Positions 12,547 to 24,625 of a DNA stretch of 64,000 nt are shown here, in pieces. Position 1 is the stretch's first letter; each line of letters opens with the position of its first letter. Made by a program: the position numbers and the translations under genes. Below the pieces are notes generated by a model, which worked only from the letters and a program-made list of their open reading frames with translations, did no database searches and was not told the origin of the DNA. This DNA comes from Grifola frondosa (Eukaryota > Basidiomycota > Agaricomycetes > Polyporales > Grifolaceae). The DNA lies in the NCBI GenBank assembly GCA_001683735.1, contig LUGG01000003.1:372001-436000 (forward strand), written 5' to 3'.

Positions 12547-14355
12547 TATAAGGATCTACAATGTAGTTCGGTGGGTAGTTGCATTGACATGCCCCGCAAA
12601 GAACTCGCAATTTATGGAGGGACTGCTCGGAGAAGCTATGCATGTTGATCCGAGAAAAGCTGTTTCAACGTGAAACCTTTCGGGGAGGAAGGGCAGTAGG
12701 AGTTTCTCGCATTTTCTGAACCATAGAGCACATTGGCAAGCGTATCAATCAGTGGTGTTCGCGACAATTATCCCATCCTATACACAATATGCCGTCCCGC
12801 AGGTATATAGTCGCGCAACTGTCAACAAAGTCGACAAGTGATTCACGTCGACTGATCATAGATCAAGGAACATTACTGGGATCAATAACCTCCAAGGAAA
12901 TGTTCGCAGCTGAGACATCCCAGTTTGATTATGAGTTTCAGCATATTTGCCGGTCTTTGAATCTCGGAGATGGCATCCTCCCGAATCTAAACACAGCATG
13001 GGTCACTAGTAGTCGGCTACGTACAAGAAAATACGAACCACTACCATCGATGCTACACAATGTAAATCTCTCAAGAGTGATGGCGAAAAAAGCTAAAAAT
13101 GGGCGCCTCCTCCGTCCCTGAGCCAAACATCTGATCCTTGAGCTTGAACGTTTGATCTTACATCATGATGGTGGCTTCTTATGCACTGCTACAATATTGA
13201 ATTCGTAAACTCATCAATGACCAACTTGTCGAACAACTCTCACCTGGCTGTCCACAATGCTTTCGGCTTGAAAGAAAGCTCCTACCTCCCAAAATTCGAT
13301 CTAACTCGCGTTCCCCATGTGGGTATCCTGGTGATCTGGACATGCATGCTTTTCAGAATACTGAAATGACCAAGCGCACACCCAGTTTAGGTCGTCGACT
13401 TAGAGTACATACCTCGAAGCTCTAAGCTGTGAGTGTTATATCTCTGTCCCAATGAATGAAACGGTATCCAAGCAACAAACAATTGTCCACGTGCCAATTG
13501 CAAAGTTCTTTTCTGGGCGCGATGACCGTCGAGCCTGAACATTCTCATTGCTCAACATGTTGTAGAGCCCATCATGCAGTTCACCGCATAGTGTTCAAGC
13601 TTCCATCCTCGAGGTCACATTGGTCAGTCGATTTGGATAGTGATCGTATGAGTTACAGGCCTTGTTCTTACGCATACAAGACGGCTTCTATCACTCAGCT
13701 TTCCCAGCTGTATATGGCCTGGTTCTCTCACTACATCTCCAGTAATATCAGTCTTTCGAGCCATATACGCCGGCTTTTCGCCCACAGGTCTGGTCTCGAA
13801 ATTAAATTTACATATAACCCCGTCCGACGGTCGGAGTCTGCAGTGGCCTACATCGATTCCGCAACCGCCCAGCCTAGGCGGCGAACCTCACGCTGCCGAC
13901 GATATCAGTAACACCATTGGTCAATCACTGTCTCCGGCCCATGGCCTTTCGCCTTTCGGCAAGTAAACTCGGCTCTCATTTGCCAACCTAAGAACAAGCG
14001 TGCAGCCAAAACGCTGGAGCATCACCAACCTTTGGCTCATCTGCTTCTCAGATACGAGATGCTGTGCTCCGCTGCATAGGCCTAGATCTGGACTCCGCGA
14101 TGCTCTCAGTGAAGCGAACATGTAAGTATTAAATGTAGTGGGAACGCAGACATACACTGATATCTGTAGAACAAGAAGCGAGGGGATATTGCTACACGAT
14201 ACTGTACAAAGTGCCTCGAGGTTTGCGCCATTACTTCTGACCCCGACAAATGAATGTCCGCGAGAAACTAATCCACGGATGCTGTGCAAGACCACATTAA
14301 CATCACCACCATAGACACAGCACCCCGAAATAACTATTACCTTCATGAAACATGG
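12547..14355. other. intergenic, about 1.8 kb, no gene recognised
   Basis: Short open frames occur on both strands but none shows a family motif or sensible splicing. No repeats were noticed. Confidence 0.5.
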
Positions 14356-16045
14356 CTATTCTTCCCGTTGTTCCGAACTATTGTTTTCTTCCTCGTCACT
14401 ATCCCAGTCTTTTCCACGACTTTTTCTCAGCTTATCTACGCGGCCGCGAGAAGCGGAAGCAACCGTGGAAGCAGAGGACGTGGAAACCGTCGGAGAATGC
14501 GCCGTCGTGGTGGAACTTGGTGCGAGAGCCAAATCGGCCGCTTTCTCTGATGCGCGCATATCACTCTTCTTGCGCCTTTTTCGCTCATTTTCGCGGAGAT
14601 TCAGACGCACGCCGAAGAAAGAGAGATGCTGGGAAACGGATCAATAAACAGTATGTTCTATTGATAGACACCGACTAACCTTTGTAAGATCAGTAGAGGC
14701 ACGTAGGCCCGGAAATTCCTTTGTGGAGTAGATTTTGAACGGCCCGCCGTAACATTCTGCGAGGATGGGTATCTCGTGGTTACCAAACGCTTTCGAGAAG
14801 ATATTGAAGACACGGTAGCGAAGTATGAAAGTGCCCTCGACTTTTACCGCTAGGTCCTACGTTGTATGGAAGGTAATCAAAAGATCAGCATCTCTTCCAG
14901 GCAACTTTCAACGGAAAAGGCACGAACCGAGAAAACGAACATCAACACTTTCTTTCCCTTGTAGTCTAACGTCGCGGACTGCACGAAGGTCGCCCCAGCC
15001 AAAGCTTCCGTACATTTCGAGCTTTCAGCGATGGGATAGTCGCCAAAGTAGGCAACAACATCCGAGCGAGGGGCGTCTATCGAAGATCGTTGGTGTATCG
15101 ACTGTGATGCGGCATGAAAGCTGGGCAATGTACCAGAAGCTTGTATAGGCGGCAGCAGAGGTAAACCGTGTTGTGGAGGGCCGCCAGCGGATATTGAAGA
15201 GACGGGAGGGAGGTGGATGAGGGCAGCGTGGACAAATGGAAAGCACTCGATGACATCAATGATGCAGCTGTAGGATCAGGCACGCCAAACGTTGTATGCG
15301 ACAGTGAAGTTGGTGGTATAGGTGTAGCAGCAATGTACGAAGAAGATGAGGGTGTCACAGCAGAGAAGGAAGAATAAAAGTGGTTTGGTCCTGGAGCAAG
15401 CGAGCCATTCAAAGACATCGCTGACGAACCCACTGCACTCTGCAACTGGGCAATGGAGGAACGCCTTCCGGTATCTGGTTGATGCCCATCGGCATCCTCC
15501 TCTCCTGGGACCGGGAACAGGTCCACATGACAAAGGACACCGAAGCTCTTGATGTCACTGGTGAACCAGGATGTTAGTGCATACTGTTCATGGTGAGGCA
15601 GAGTACGCACTCGTATGATTCGAATTCTTTCTCGACTTCCCTGGACGTCCCAACGTTATAGACCTCAAACAGGCGAAATTGTACTACTGGTGGGGGTCAA
15701 GTGGCCTTCGATCCTTCCGCGCATACCTAAGGGTGCATCAAGTGCATTAGATTATCGAGTGTTGAAGATCACATATTTCCAACAGTGGTCGTTGGAGACG
15801 TACTTCCGACCTAAATCCGCCTTCTGTAGCTCCTCGAGTTCTGCTCGGAGCGTGTGGCCTGCAAATTGGCCGCTCACGAAAGTGATTGGGCCACCGATTG
15901 ATGGCGAGCCAATTCGCCGAGCTTGCTAGACGCTTATCAGTTGATCTGATGTTGAACAAAATGGAAGGAATTCACCGTATTGCGCATAGGCGTTGTTGTG
16001 CAAGAATCTACTGTTGGAAGATACGTTGTATGAGTGTCCGTACAT
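14356..16045 (-). CDS. velB: Velvet-domain transcription regulator, VelB-like
   Basis: Velvet proteins are fungal nuclear regulators that link light response, development and secondary metabolism. Conserved blocks in order are ITFVSGQFAGHTLRAELEEL, KDRRPLDPPP, FGVLCHVDLFPVP, a Ser/Pro-rich insert of about 130 residues, then FGDYPIAESSKCTEALAGA, FVQSATLDYKGKK, LAECYGGPFKIYS, FPGLRAS and LNLRENERKRRKK near the C-terminus. The insert splitting the velvet domain is characteristic of VelB. Exons fit near 16045-15976, 15925-15804, 15726-15611, 15557-14928, 14856-14680 and 14628-14356. One base is missing in the run 15692-15696 (within PLDPPPVV) and another in the linker around 15195-15215. The join of exon 1 to exon 2 is also out of phase, so the first exon is uncertain. 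Confidence 0.9.
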
Positions 16046-16082
16046 GATAACCAGAGAGGTGTTTGGCTGAGACTCCCGCACG

Positions 16083-16089
16083 TTATAAA
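16083..16089 (-). promoter_or_regulatory. TATA-like box of the velvet gene
   Basis: TTTATAA on the minus strand lies about 40 bases upstream of the ATG at 16045, which supports that start. Confidence 0.45.
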
Positions 16090-18413
16090 GGCAGGTTACA
16101 GCGCCCGTGAAAATGGGAGGGTACTGTCTGGGCAGTTGGTTTGGTGGGAGAGGTTTGGAGCTATTTACCGGGGCGAGGGCTCATGCGTTCATGGGTGAGA
16201 AGATTTAAGAGTGGGCGAGTAGCGCCGGTAAGATCTGGTGTCCGATCTCTATTTATCAGCTGGACACTTGCAGTACACTTGCTCGATTTATTGATGCCAG
16301 TAAGTAAATTGTAATACCTCACTTACATCTTCTGACACATTGCCTTTCGGACATCGAAAAAATTCTATTGGACATTATCGAGTCTAGCCGACTCCAGCGT
16401 TAGATAATCCTCTCAAGTGTCGCTCTCGCTCTGATCTCAGCTGTCCCAGTCCCTGGTTTCCTTGGATATTCGGGTGGACTCGCGTCCGACTTTGTTCTTT
16501 GAGCTGTTACCGCCGTAAACTTGACGTTCATCATCGGTGCATGCTCACAGAGATTAGGGGACACACGAGGCTCATGACTATCCCTTCAGTCATCGATGTC
16601 CGATGGGCCGCGCTGTTGCAGCTTCCAACGGAATGAGCTGTTTGTGAGGCTCTGAATTTATGTGTAGGGTGTCGTCATGATTGTCCACGCTGGGATGGTC
16701 GTGTCCATCTCTGCCACATTGCATTCCCCTAGCTGTGTACGTTCAATGATGAAATTCCAGCTGGGATACCCACGCATCTAGCTTCCGTTCGGGTCCAACA
16801 TGTGCATGCCAGCCTCAAATAGCATTTTACTGCCATAGAGCCGCTATTTCATCCGCCAGGTCGTCATATTTGCATATCATTCACTCACAGCTACTTACTC
16901 AGAGAGCTTGAGTAGCTGACATCGGAAGCTTGTACGTCCCTCCGTCGTTCCGCGAGATATACATCTGATTCCGGCAAAGGCTTCTCTTGTCTCCGGATGC
17001 CCCTGTGCTGGAGTGGGGTTGGCTTAAGATTGATTCCGTGCACCAGCCGCACATTATTTCTCTGTTTTCGCTGGACTTCTCTGCCATCTGCAGTAATGAA
17101 TTTCAGGCAAAGCTGACAGAACTTTCTGTTCGTGCTTCTCCCTTGCCAAAATCTTTAACACACGATCAGATAAGTCAATTCGAGCATCTTCCCGTCGTGG
17201 TCAAATTTCATCGTGAAAGTATGCCTAGATTGGGCCTAGTCCTCAATCAGATCTGCATGCCAGGGCCGGAGGGTTCTGGTGCCTGTAGTCGCTTGTTTAC
17301 TCATCCTCCCGTGACGTGATATTCTACACTCGACCTGCACTTTCTTGCTCTGACATGTCTCGCTTTATTCAAGCTGACCCAGGCTGACCCTCTTGATTGA
17401 CGAAGACAAGGCACAGCAGTAATCGACCAATCATATAGGCCAGGGTCTACGCGCTATCTTGGTCTCCGATGTCGATAGTGCGCTGCGGAGGCCTTGAATT
17501 CCGAATTCAGTGAATTTGTTTCACTTGGGCTGTCTCGGTCATTGCCAACACGCGCTCGCAATGAAGGGTTGTCTGCTCTTCATATAAGTAATATCGCAGT
17601 CTATTTTCGCAAGATTACAACGTGGAGGTACGCTCGTATTCAACATGGTCCAGTGATCAGTGCACAAGGTCTATGGTTAAGCTTGATTTAGTGAAGTTGT
17701 GCTCATGGGGTCGAGTTCCTGAGAGCGGTTGCAGTAAAGCTGCTCTGTGTTGTCGAGCGGTCGAAGTTACTGCGCCAGACTACATGACATACATTTACCG
17801 CAGGGGAGCTCAATCAAAGTGTCTATTTAGTGGTTGCTGATGTGGCCGATCGAGTGCCACATTAGCGATTGTACTCGATCGCTTCCGAACCCAACCTCGA
17901 GCATTCAATAATATTCAATTCCGTATACTTAACGCAAACTGTGACACCTTCACATAATCCTGCTGGATGTACCGCCGTGCGTTTCATCGGATCGAGGGCC
18001 ACGGGGCCCAAGGCGCTTTCGCAGGGTTTCCAATTCGCCGTGCGTCTATGTCTCACACCATCATCTCTAGCGATGCCAATCTCCTCGGATCACGAAAGTG
18101 TTGGTTGTATTTGACTGCTCACATTGAAGTGTCGTGGTCAGTCCTCTTTGTATTCGCATGCATTATACGGGAACAATTGCATAAATAACAGCAATCCCGA
18201 CCACACAACCACACGATTCAGTGAGCAAGGATTCTATAACCTAAGTGATGAGTCACACCGCCACGACTTTAGCAGCTCCACCTTCTAGTGTTGGTATCCC
18301 TGAATCGTTCAATTCTTCCGTTGTGTTGCTTCCCACACGATGACGTCGAAAGCATGCTGAAGCCAAAAACCCTTGATAAGCCTCAAGTCACATTCGTACG
18401 CGTCACGAAAAAC
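16090..18413. other. intergenic, about 2.3 kb, no gene recognised
   Basis: No conserved coding stretch, RNA gene or transposon end seen. A long upstream region is common for developmental regulators such as velvet genes, but no operator can be named. Confidence 0.5.
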
Positions 18414-19453
18414 TCACCCGTACCTTTCAATCATAACAGCTTTGCGCTCCTCCACGTACGCTTCGAGCGCCCTGGCGTTGGCGCGCAACGCGCGACATTT
18501 CTGCAAAACAAGGCTGTACTCAACCTCGTCGCATTCCAAGGCGTTATTATATCTTATGAGCATCAAAAAAGGGATCAGCCTATGGAACATGGGCGTGTCC
18601 TGATGGTATGAAAAGTAATGCACGTTCCAGGCTGACGGAATCAGACCAGCCTTGACCACCAGGAAAGACGTGTTGCTGTCGAGATCTCCACAACGACACC
18701 GAAGCGTGTTAGCCGGTAGCACCCTGTAATTGATTCGATTAGATGTCCATAAACAGATAACGCTCTGGCCACTGGCCTCTTCCCCGAACAAACCGAACAG
18801 AGTCGAATCCGGAGCGAATGGTTCGCCTCCTCACTGGGACAACCACAAGACTAGCGAGACTCAATATGCATGAAGTCTAGAGACACGCTGGATGTCGGAC
18901 GCACCTCACAATATTTACCAAAAACCAGGAACGCGTATCGAATTTCCGACATGTCAGGAGGGCAGTCCGGTAACCCGGGGACATTCTGACGTGCTGCGGT
19001 CCAGTATTTTGCGGACGTCTTCGACGTCAGAATACGGTGATAAGCCCTAGATACACGAGCCCATTGTAATAAATCCGACGGTTCCAAGCAAGTTAGCATC
19101 TACGCATAGCGGGAGTTATTTCGGACCAGACAGAAGAATAAGTGTTAAGATTATACCGTATAGAACATGTCCATGGGTAATTGAACTTTGAACGGGTGAC
19201 ATTGATCTGTGAATAGACGGGTTCTCATCCTAGCGAGTATTAGATCACAGGCGATTAGGTAGTCGTACAAGAGAATACTGGATCGCACTTTTACTCTGAG
19301 ACTCTCCATAGCATATAAATACAGATTTCGATGTGCGCCACAAAGCAAGGCATGTAGCCAACTGCGCCACGGGCGGCGCCATGACTGCATTAGAGGCCGC
19401 ATTGTCTCAAAGGAAGCGCCATTGGACTCACGAAGTTTGTGGCATCCAATCAA
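18414..19453 (-). CDS. F-box protein (boundaries uncertain, possibly broken)
   Basis: An F-box motif is built across an intron: LPMDMFYT from an upstream exon ending near 19170 joins MLTCLEPSDLLQWARVSRAY at 19099. It is followed by the basidiomycete F-box signature WTAARQNVPGLPDCPPDMSE and then SCGC and CSVCSGK, a likely zinc-binding Cys cluster seen in these proteins. Such proteins are substrate receptors of SCF ubiquitin ligases. Downstream of the Cys cluster two frames compete (one ending near 18640, another running to 18414 with a Lys/Arg/Glu-rich tail), and I could not settle the splice pattern. The start is also uncertain. It may be a gene with an indel or a decaying copy. Confidence 0.6.
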
Positions 19454-21827
19454 TATTACACTTTCAGCCTCGCGGCTCGCCTTGCGTCCGGGCTGTGCCC
19501 TCGTACCTCATAATCGCTTCATGATGAACAACTGTAGCCCGATGGCACGTAAGTCTCAAAGACATTAAGTGGCCCACGATCAAATGACCGAGTACGTCAT
19601 GTCATGTTATTGGAAATAATTCGTTCCGCGTGGATCGTCTACGCCGTGGTAACCACAGGAAGGTAAGTATGATGGACATTTATCATAAAACTGGGAGCTC
19701 ACGTTGTGGATTATCGTTGGCGACACGTAAAAACCGGTTTCACGCTCTTCGCGCCAACGATCCTCCCAACAGACGAGTCGGATTTGCGTCTGCCCTCTAT
19801 CCCCTAGTCATATACATGTGGATATTAATATTCTCGATGCACCAATAATAGATCACACACCACTACTGAAAGTGCGGACGACTGGTGGTCGCTCTCAGTT
19901 TTGCAGCAGCATCAACTTAGTGAACGGTCCAGCGGGTAAAATTAACCTCATCGATCGAACAACAATACTTCTTCAGCGATCGACGGAAAATCTCGACGAA
20001 ATGACGTCCAGGTACCTCGACGTTCGGACACTGAAACAGCGAGGGGAGCGGGCATATGGCGGGTGACAAGGATAGTCAATGGATCCCAGACCCCGGCTGT
20101 GAGAATCGAATGCATCCCTAAATACATCTTATCAGATCAGATATCAAGAGAGGTGGAAATGGGGAGGATCGCTGACGAAATGGGACTCCGCAAATCTTGA
20201 GAATCGCGTCCGGGCAGAAATATGTTATCGGGGTGTAAGATATACGAGATGATGATGGATTGGAAGGACATGGAATCCGCCCGACGCTGGTGGTCCATGT
20301 CGGATTGCAGCAACCGAGTAGCATGCGAAAGTGCGGATCAGCGGCAGATCTTGTGGAAGAAAAATCTACCAGGTATCGACTTGTTCCTTTAATCATGCAG
20401 AGATTTGAGGACAGTTCGACAGGGAAGGTCCGCGATACCATACTTATCAGCGCACGCTGTGGATCAAGCGAAGAGTGAATTTAACGTCGTGAACAAGCAC
20501 ATGAAGAGATGCCACTTAGCCTTGCTGACGTAAAGACCTGTGCGATGCGACCTGAATAGTCTTTGAGGATTCATATATTCAAGGGTGCCAATTCCACATA
20601 CTGCATATATGTCGGGTTCCGATAGTAGGAAGTGCACCTAATTATTCAATCTCCACATCGTAATAATGCGCACGAATCATGTATGCTGATCGTCACCATT
20701 GCATAGATTCAAATAGTCAGGCGGCAGCGGCATGCGTCACGGACATGTGGTGTACATGTAGTAGTTTAAAAAATAAGACCAGCAAATAAGTACGAAAACT
20801 GAACTATTTGAAAGGCATATGCATGAGAGCGACAAAATACACAGCAGGACAGTAACAACTTACGCGAAGGCTGCCCGTGTTCTTTAAGTCCTCCCGCTGA
20901 GAAATCTCCTGAACGTCTCTGAGTATAGCCAGCGCTGGAGAGCCCATTCGCAAAATATGGATAGCATTAGGTAGTTGACGCACACGCTTGCCTGGAAGGC
21001 CGGTATGTTGGCTTTCGGAAATTGCCGGTTCACTTTTGCAACACTTTCCAATTGCTTTTCAACATAATATTCTCTTATGCGCTGCGATATCGTTCTGTGG
21101 AATTTATATGTTCTTGGGACAATTAATGCTCACGGCTGAACTGTTTTGAGCGTCACATCGTACCACTATGGATGTTTTCTAGTCATTCTGCTGATGCTGG
21201 TCGGGCCGCATCCTCATACACACATATGTCCTCGGAGTCGCGATGGCAAGCGAACTGGCTTCGGCAACTTCAACGTCAAGAAGTAAAGATCCCTCGTGAT
21301 AGGATAATATTAGTATCACTCGGGCAGTGCTAACCAATTATTCCGCATTGATCCTGGGAACTTTTGGCTAGGCAGGGCTGTGCTGCAAGGAAAATGAATT
21401 CCACACCACATGTTCACTACGTCTAAATCTGTCACGGTTTGGCTCCGAGGGTTCTTTCTCTTGCAAAAAAACGCTATGCGAGCTCGTGCCTGTGTTGCCA
21501 TCCAAGATGCCTCGGAGAATGCAAAGATTGGACAGCAGACGCCTTGTTCCCGTTGATGCAAAAGACCCCTCGACATCGATGTTGAAATTTCATGCACAGT
21601 TGAGACCTACATTGCCTCGACTTTGGATCTGCAAACTCTGACTTCTGTTTTACAGATCGCCCACAGACAGAATTACCTTGAGCGTATTTCTCCTTCCTAT
21701 CAATGCGTCTCACCTCTATTCCCGCCGTCATATAATTTAGGATCTTTCATCAAGCGCGAAATTACAGTCATCGGACGAGAATGATGATATGTTATCGCAC
21801 ACGTTTCATCCAAAAGGCCGGGATCCA
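19454..21827. other. intergenic, about 2.4 kb, no gene recognised
   Basis: Several open frames of 60-107 codons exist on both strands, with no family motif in any. The stretch around 20118-20441 on the minus strand looks somewhat coding-like but has no recognisable motif and no support. Confidence 0.5.
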
Positions 21828-21835
21828 TATATAAA
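21828..21835 (+). promoter_or_regulatory. TATA box of the FAD oxidoreductase gene
   Basis: TATATAAA lies about 30 bases upstream of the ATG at 21864, which supports that start. Confidence 0.5.
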
Positions 21836-21863
21836 CCGGGAGAATTTTGACTCTTTGCAGTTC

Positions 21864-23912
21864 ATGTTGTCCGCTCTCAGGATGACCCAAGCTCTTGCGG
21901 CCGCCACGTTCTTTCTTTCAGTTATTTTTGGGTTTGCTCATGCCTCCCCTGACGTGACGCTGCGGGCGAGAGATGCTTATGAGACGACTTGCGAGCAGAT
22001 CAAGCAAGCGATCTCGTCTGCTTCTGATGTCTATTTTCCCCGTATGTCTTCTATGTCTTGGAATCATTCGCTGGTCTCAATAATCTTCTAACGCGCTTTG
22101 CAGTCGAGTTCCAGTATGGTCGTGATATAGCTCATTGGGCGGTCTCAAGCACCAATTTCGGTGCAGCATGCTCTGTTGAGCCGGGAACAGCCCAAGATGT
22201 CGGAATAATCGTACGCTGCATCGACACTTATGAATCTTTCGTTACTGAAGTGGAATTGCGCTCAGTTGCAAATCTTGGGAAACACCACGACACCCTTCGC
22301 AGTACTGTTCCTATCCTCGGCACAATTCTGATGCTTACAATTGCGACCGTTCACAGGTCAAAGGAGGTGGCCATGCTTCTAATCCTGGGTGGTCTTCCAC
22401 CCCCGGGGTGCAAATTGCCATGTCCCGCTTCGGTGGTGTGAACTATGATCCCACTGCTCAGACCGCTGAAATCGGTGCAGGACTCATTTGGGACGATGTA
22501 TATGCGGCTCTCGAACCCTTCGCTGTCAACGTAGTGGGTGGTAGAGTCACCGGGGTCGGTGTCGCTGGATTCACGTTGGGCGGAGGCAAGTTGCGTCTTC
22601 ACCCATGGAAAGCGACATGCTTGACATCGGTCGCCTATAGGGTACTCGTGGAAGACAAACCAATATGGTTTAACTATTGACACTGCTGAAGCCTTCGAGC
22701 TGGTACTGCCGAATGGTACTGTCAGCACTATCACGCAGTCTTCGTATCCCGATCTATTCTTCGGCTTGAAGGTATGTTATTCGGCATCTTGTTCCGTCAC
22801 TTAGAAGCTTATGCTCGACACTTAGGGTGGTTTCAATAACTTTGTAAGGGCTCATCGTGGGCTAGTACGCTATATGAGCTTATGGATTCTTAGGACATCG
22901 TCACGAAATTCACGCTCCAGACTTTCCCACAAACTGAAGTCTGGGTATGTGATTCAGTCGAATCGTTAACTCGCGCACGCTGATTATCATATGGGTGGTT
23001 TGATCACGTACACTGCGGATCAACTGGACGAAGTCAACGCGGCCACAGCCAAATTCTCTGCGAACGTCACCGATCCCAAGGCCGCTATTATTACCATTAT
23101 AATTTCCTTCTGGGTCAGGTGAGTTAAAACAACGATCTAAGCTCATTGTACGCATTCCAAAGGATAATTCAATAGCCCGGAGTGTCGCAGCTTCTGTTCT
23201 ACGACTATCCTACTCCACCCGACGGCATCTTCGATGACTTCCTGGCTATTCCTCATTTCACGGAAGATGTCTCGACTCGTTCATTCTCGTCACTCGTTCT
23301 ATCATCTCCTGCGAATGCTACCGCCGGATATCGGTGAGTACGGTCTCAACACCATCTACCATGTCGCATTGACGTGCGCGTCCGTCAGTGCAATCTTCCA
23401 CACTGTTTCTTTGCTGCAGTACAGCCCCTCTCTCATCGAAGCCATCCTCAATGAGACTACGGTACGTAGATACACGTTCGTCTCCATTAACACATGACCC
23501 ACAACCTGTCCAGTTCTGGGGCGAACGTCTGAGCTTCGCATCGGGGACGTTCATCAGCTACGACGTCGAGCCCTTCTTGCCCAGCCTTTTCAGCCACGCC
23601 TCCTCCTCGAGCGCTGCCTACCCGCCCACGCGCAGTCAAGGACTGCTCCCGCTGAACATCTACTACGCATGGGGCCTCGAAGCCGCGGACGACCTCATGC
23701 ACGCGTCCGCGCGGCAGAGCGCCGCGCAGCTCACGCAGGTGGCCGTCGCTGAGGGCCAGGACGTTGCCGACGCGCCGTTGTACGGGAACTACGCCATCTT
23801 CGACACGCCGCTCTCCCGGATCTATGGCGACAATCTCGCGACGCTCCAGAGCCTAAAGGCAAAATACGACCCTGGGAACGTGATGGGGCTCGCGGGCGGA
23901 TGGAAGTTATAA
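21864..23912 (+). CDS. Secreted FAD-linked oxidoreductase (PCMH fold, BBE-like C-terminus)
   Basis: A berberine-bridge-enzyme-like flavoprotein with an N-terminal signal peptide (hydrophobic stretch LAAATFFLSVIFGFAHA). The FAD-binding core has VKGGGHASNPG, GAGLIWDDVYAAL and VVGGRVTGVGVAGFTLGGG. The end is QALKAKYDPGNVMGLAGGWKL-like, where the typical BBE pattern (YDP.N) is visible. About ten exons are needed. Oddities: intron 22586-22640 has a GC donor (GGAG|gcaagt); one exon is 18 nt (22826-22843, encoding GGFNNF); the intron 22945-22993 lacks a 3' AG (it reads catatg before GGT GGT); and one base is missing in the TT at 23097-23098, where IYNFLLGQ is expected. The substrate is unknown; members oxidise sugars, alcohols or aromatic compounds. 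Confidence 0.9.
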
Positions 23913-24625
23913 CCTTAGAATGGAGGATCTAATTCGCACGTCGGACTATTTAGGATGGGTTTACAAATAATATTTTGTAGAGAGATCTACCTGCGCTCTC
24001 TCTGCCTTGCGTTAATCGATGCGACTGGTATACGTTGATATACCCCTTGCTGTTTACGAACATCAGCGTGATCGGGAAACCGCTCAGGGGGGACTTGGGA
24101 TCAGAGATCGGCGTATAATTTTCGAGTTTACAACTAAATGGCGGCCTGATGAGTTCGAAGACGAAAATATACCTTAGAACGATGCACATAATTGGGTACG
24201 TTTCATACTGATTTTCTATGCGTCGAGGTTATAATACAAGGCTGTCCAGAAAATAGAAGCGACACACTGAAGAAACAGTCAGCAAAGTCAGTCCTCGTAT
24301 CTGCGGCTTTCATCGCTCATTCACCAACTCATATGCTCGATGCAGGAGACGACTGACCATCCCGTACTGAGTATTTTTAACACAGACCAAGGGACGCCAT
24401 TCCTGTTTATCGAACCGTAGTTAAGTATATATCTGGTCTCAATTTCTCGTGGTCCGTGCGTGTGAGATCTGTCAATTGCTGTAGCTCGTTTCTACGTGCC
24501 TCCTTCACGCAAGATCCTCTTGGGTCTGCAACAGTGAAAATGACCCCAGACAAGACATCCGCCCCAAAAAATAACTTGCACGCTGAATGGTTAAAAAGGG
24601 AGATGACGAGCAGATGTCGAAATCC
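23913..24625. other. intergenic, no feature seen
   Basis: Convergent spacer between the oxidoreductase and the minus-strand AAA-ATPase-like gene. No repeat or RNA gene noticed. Confidence 0.5.

Noticed and set aside
12789..13121. Short plus-strand frame starting MPSRRYIVAQ
   Set aside because: No motif, biased composition typical of spacer DNA, and no adjoining exons.
20118..20441. Possible protein-coding gene on the minus strand in the 19.5-21.8 kb spacer
   Set aside because: The translation shows no recognisable domain and there are no convincing splice sites or neighbours to support it.
3083..23912. A secondary-metabolite cluster made of the adenylating enzyme, MFS permease, velvet regulator and FAD oxidoreductase
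   Set aside because: They are spread over 20 kb and separated by housekeeping genes (cac2, nup54, tRNA) and long spacers, with no shared orientation or regulation visible.
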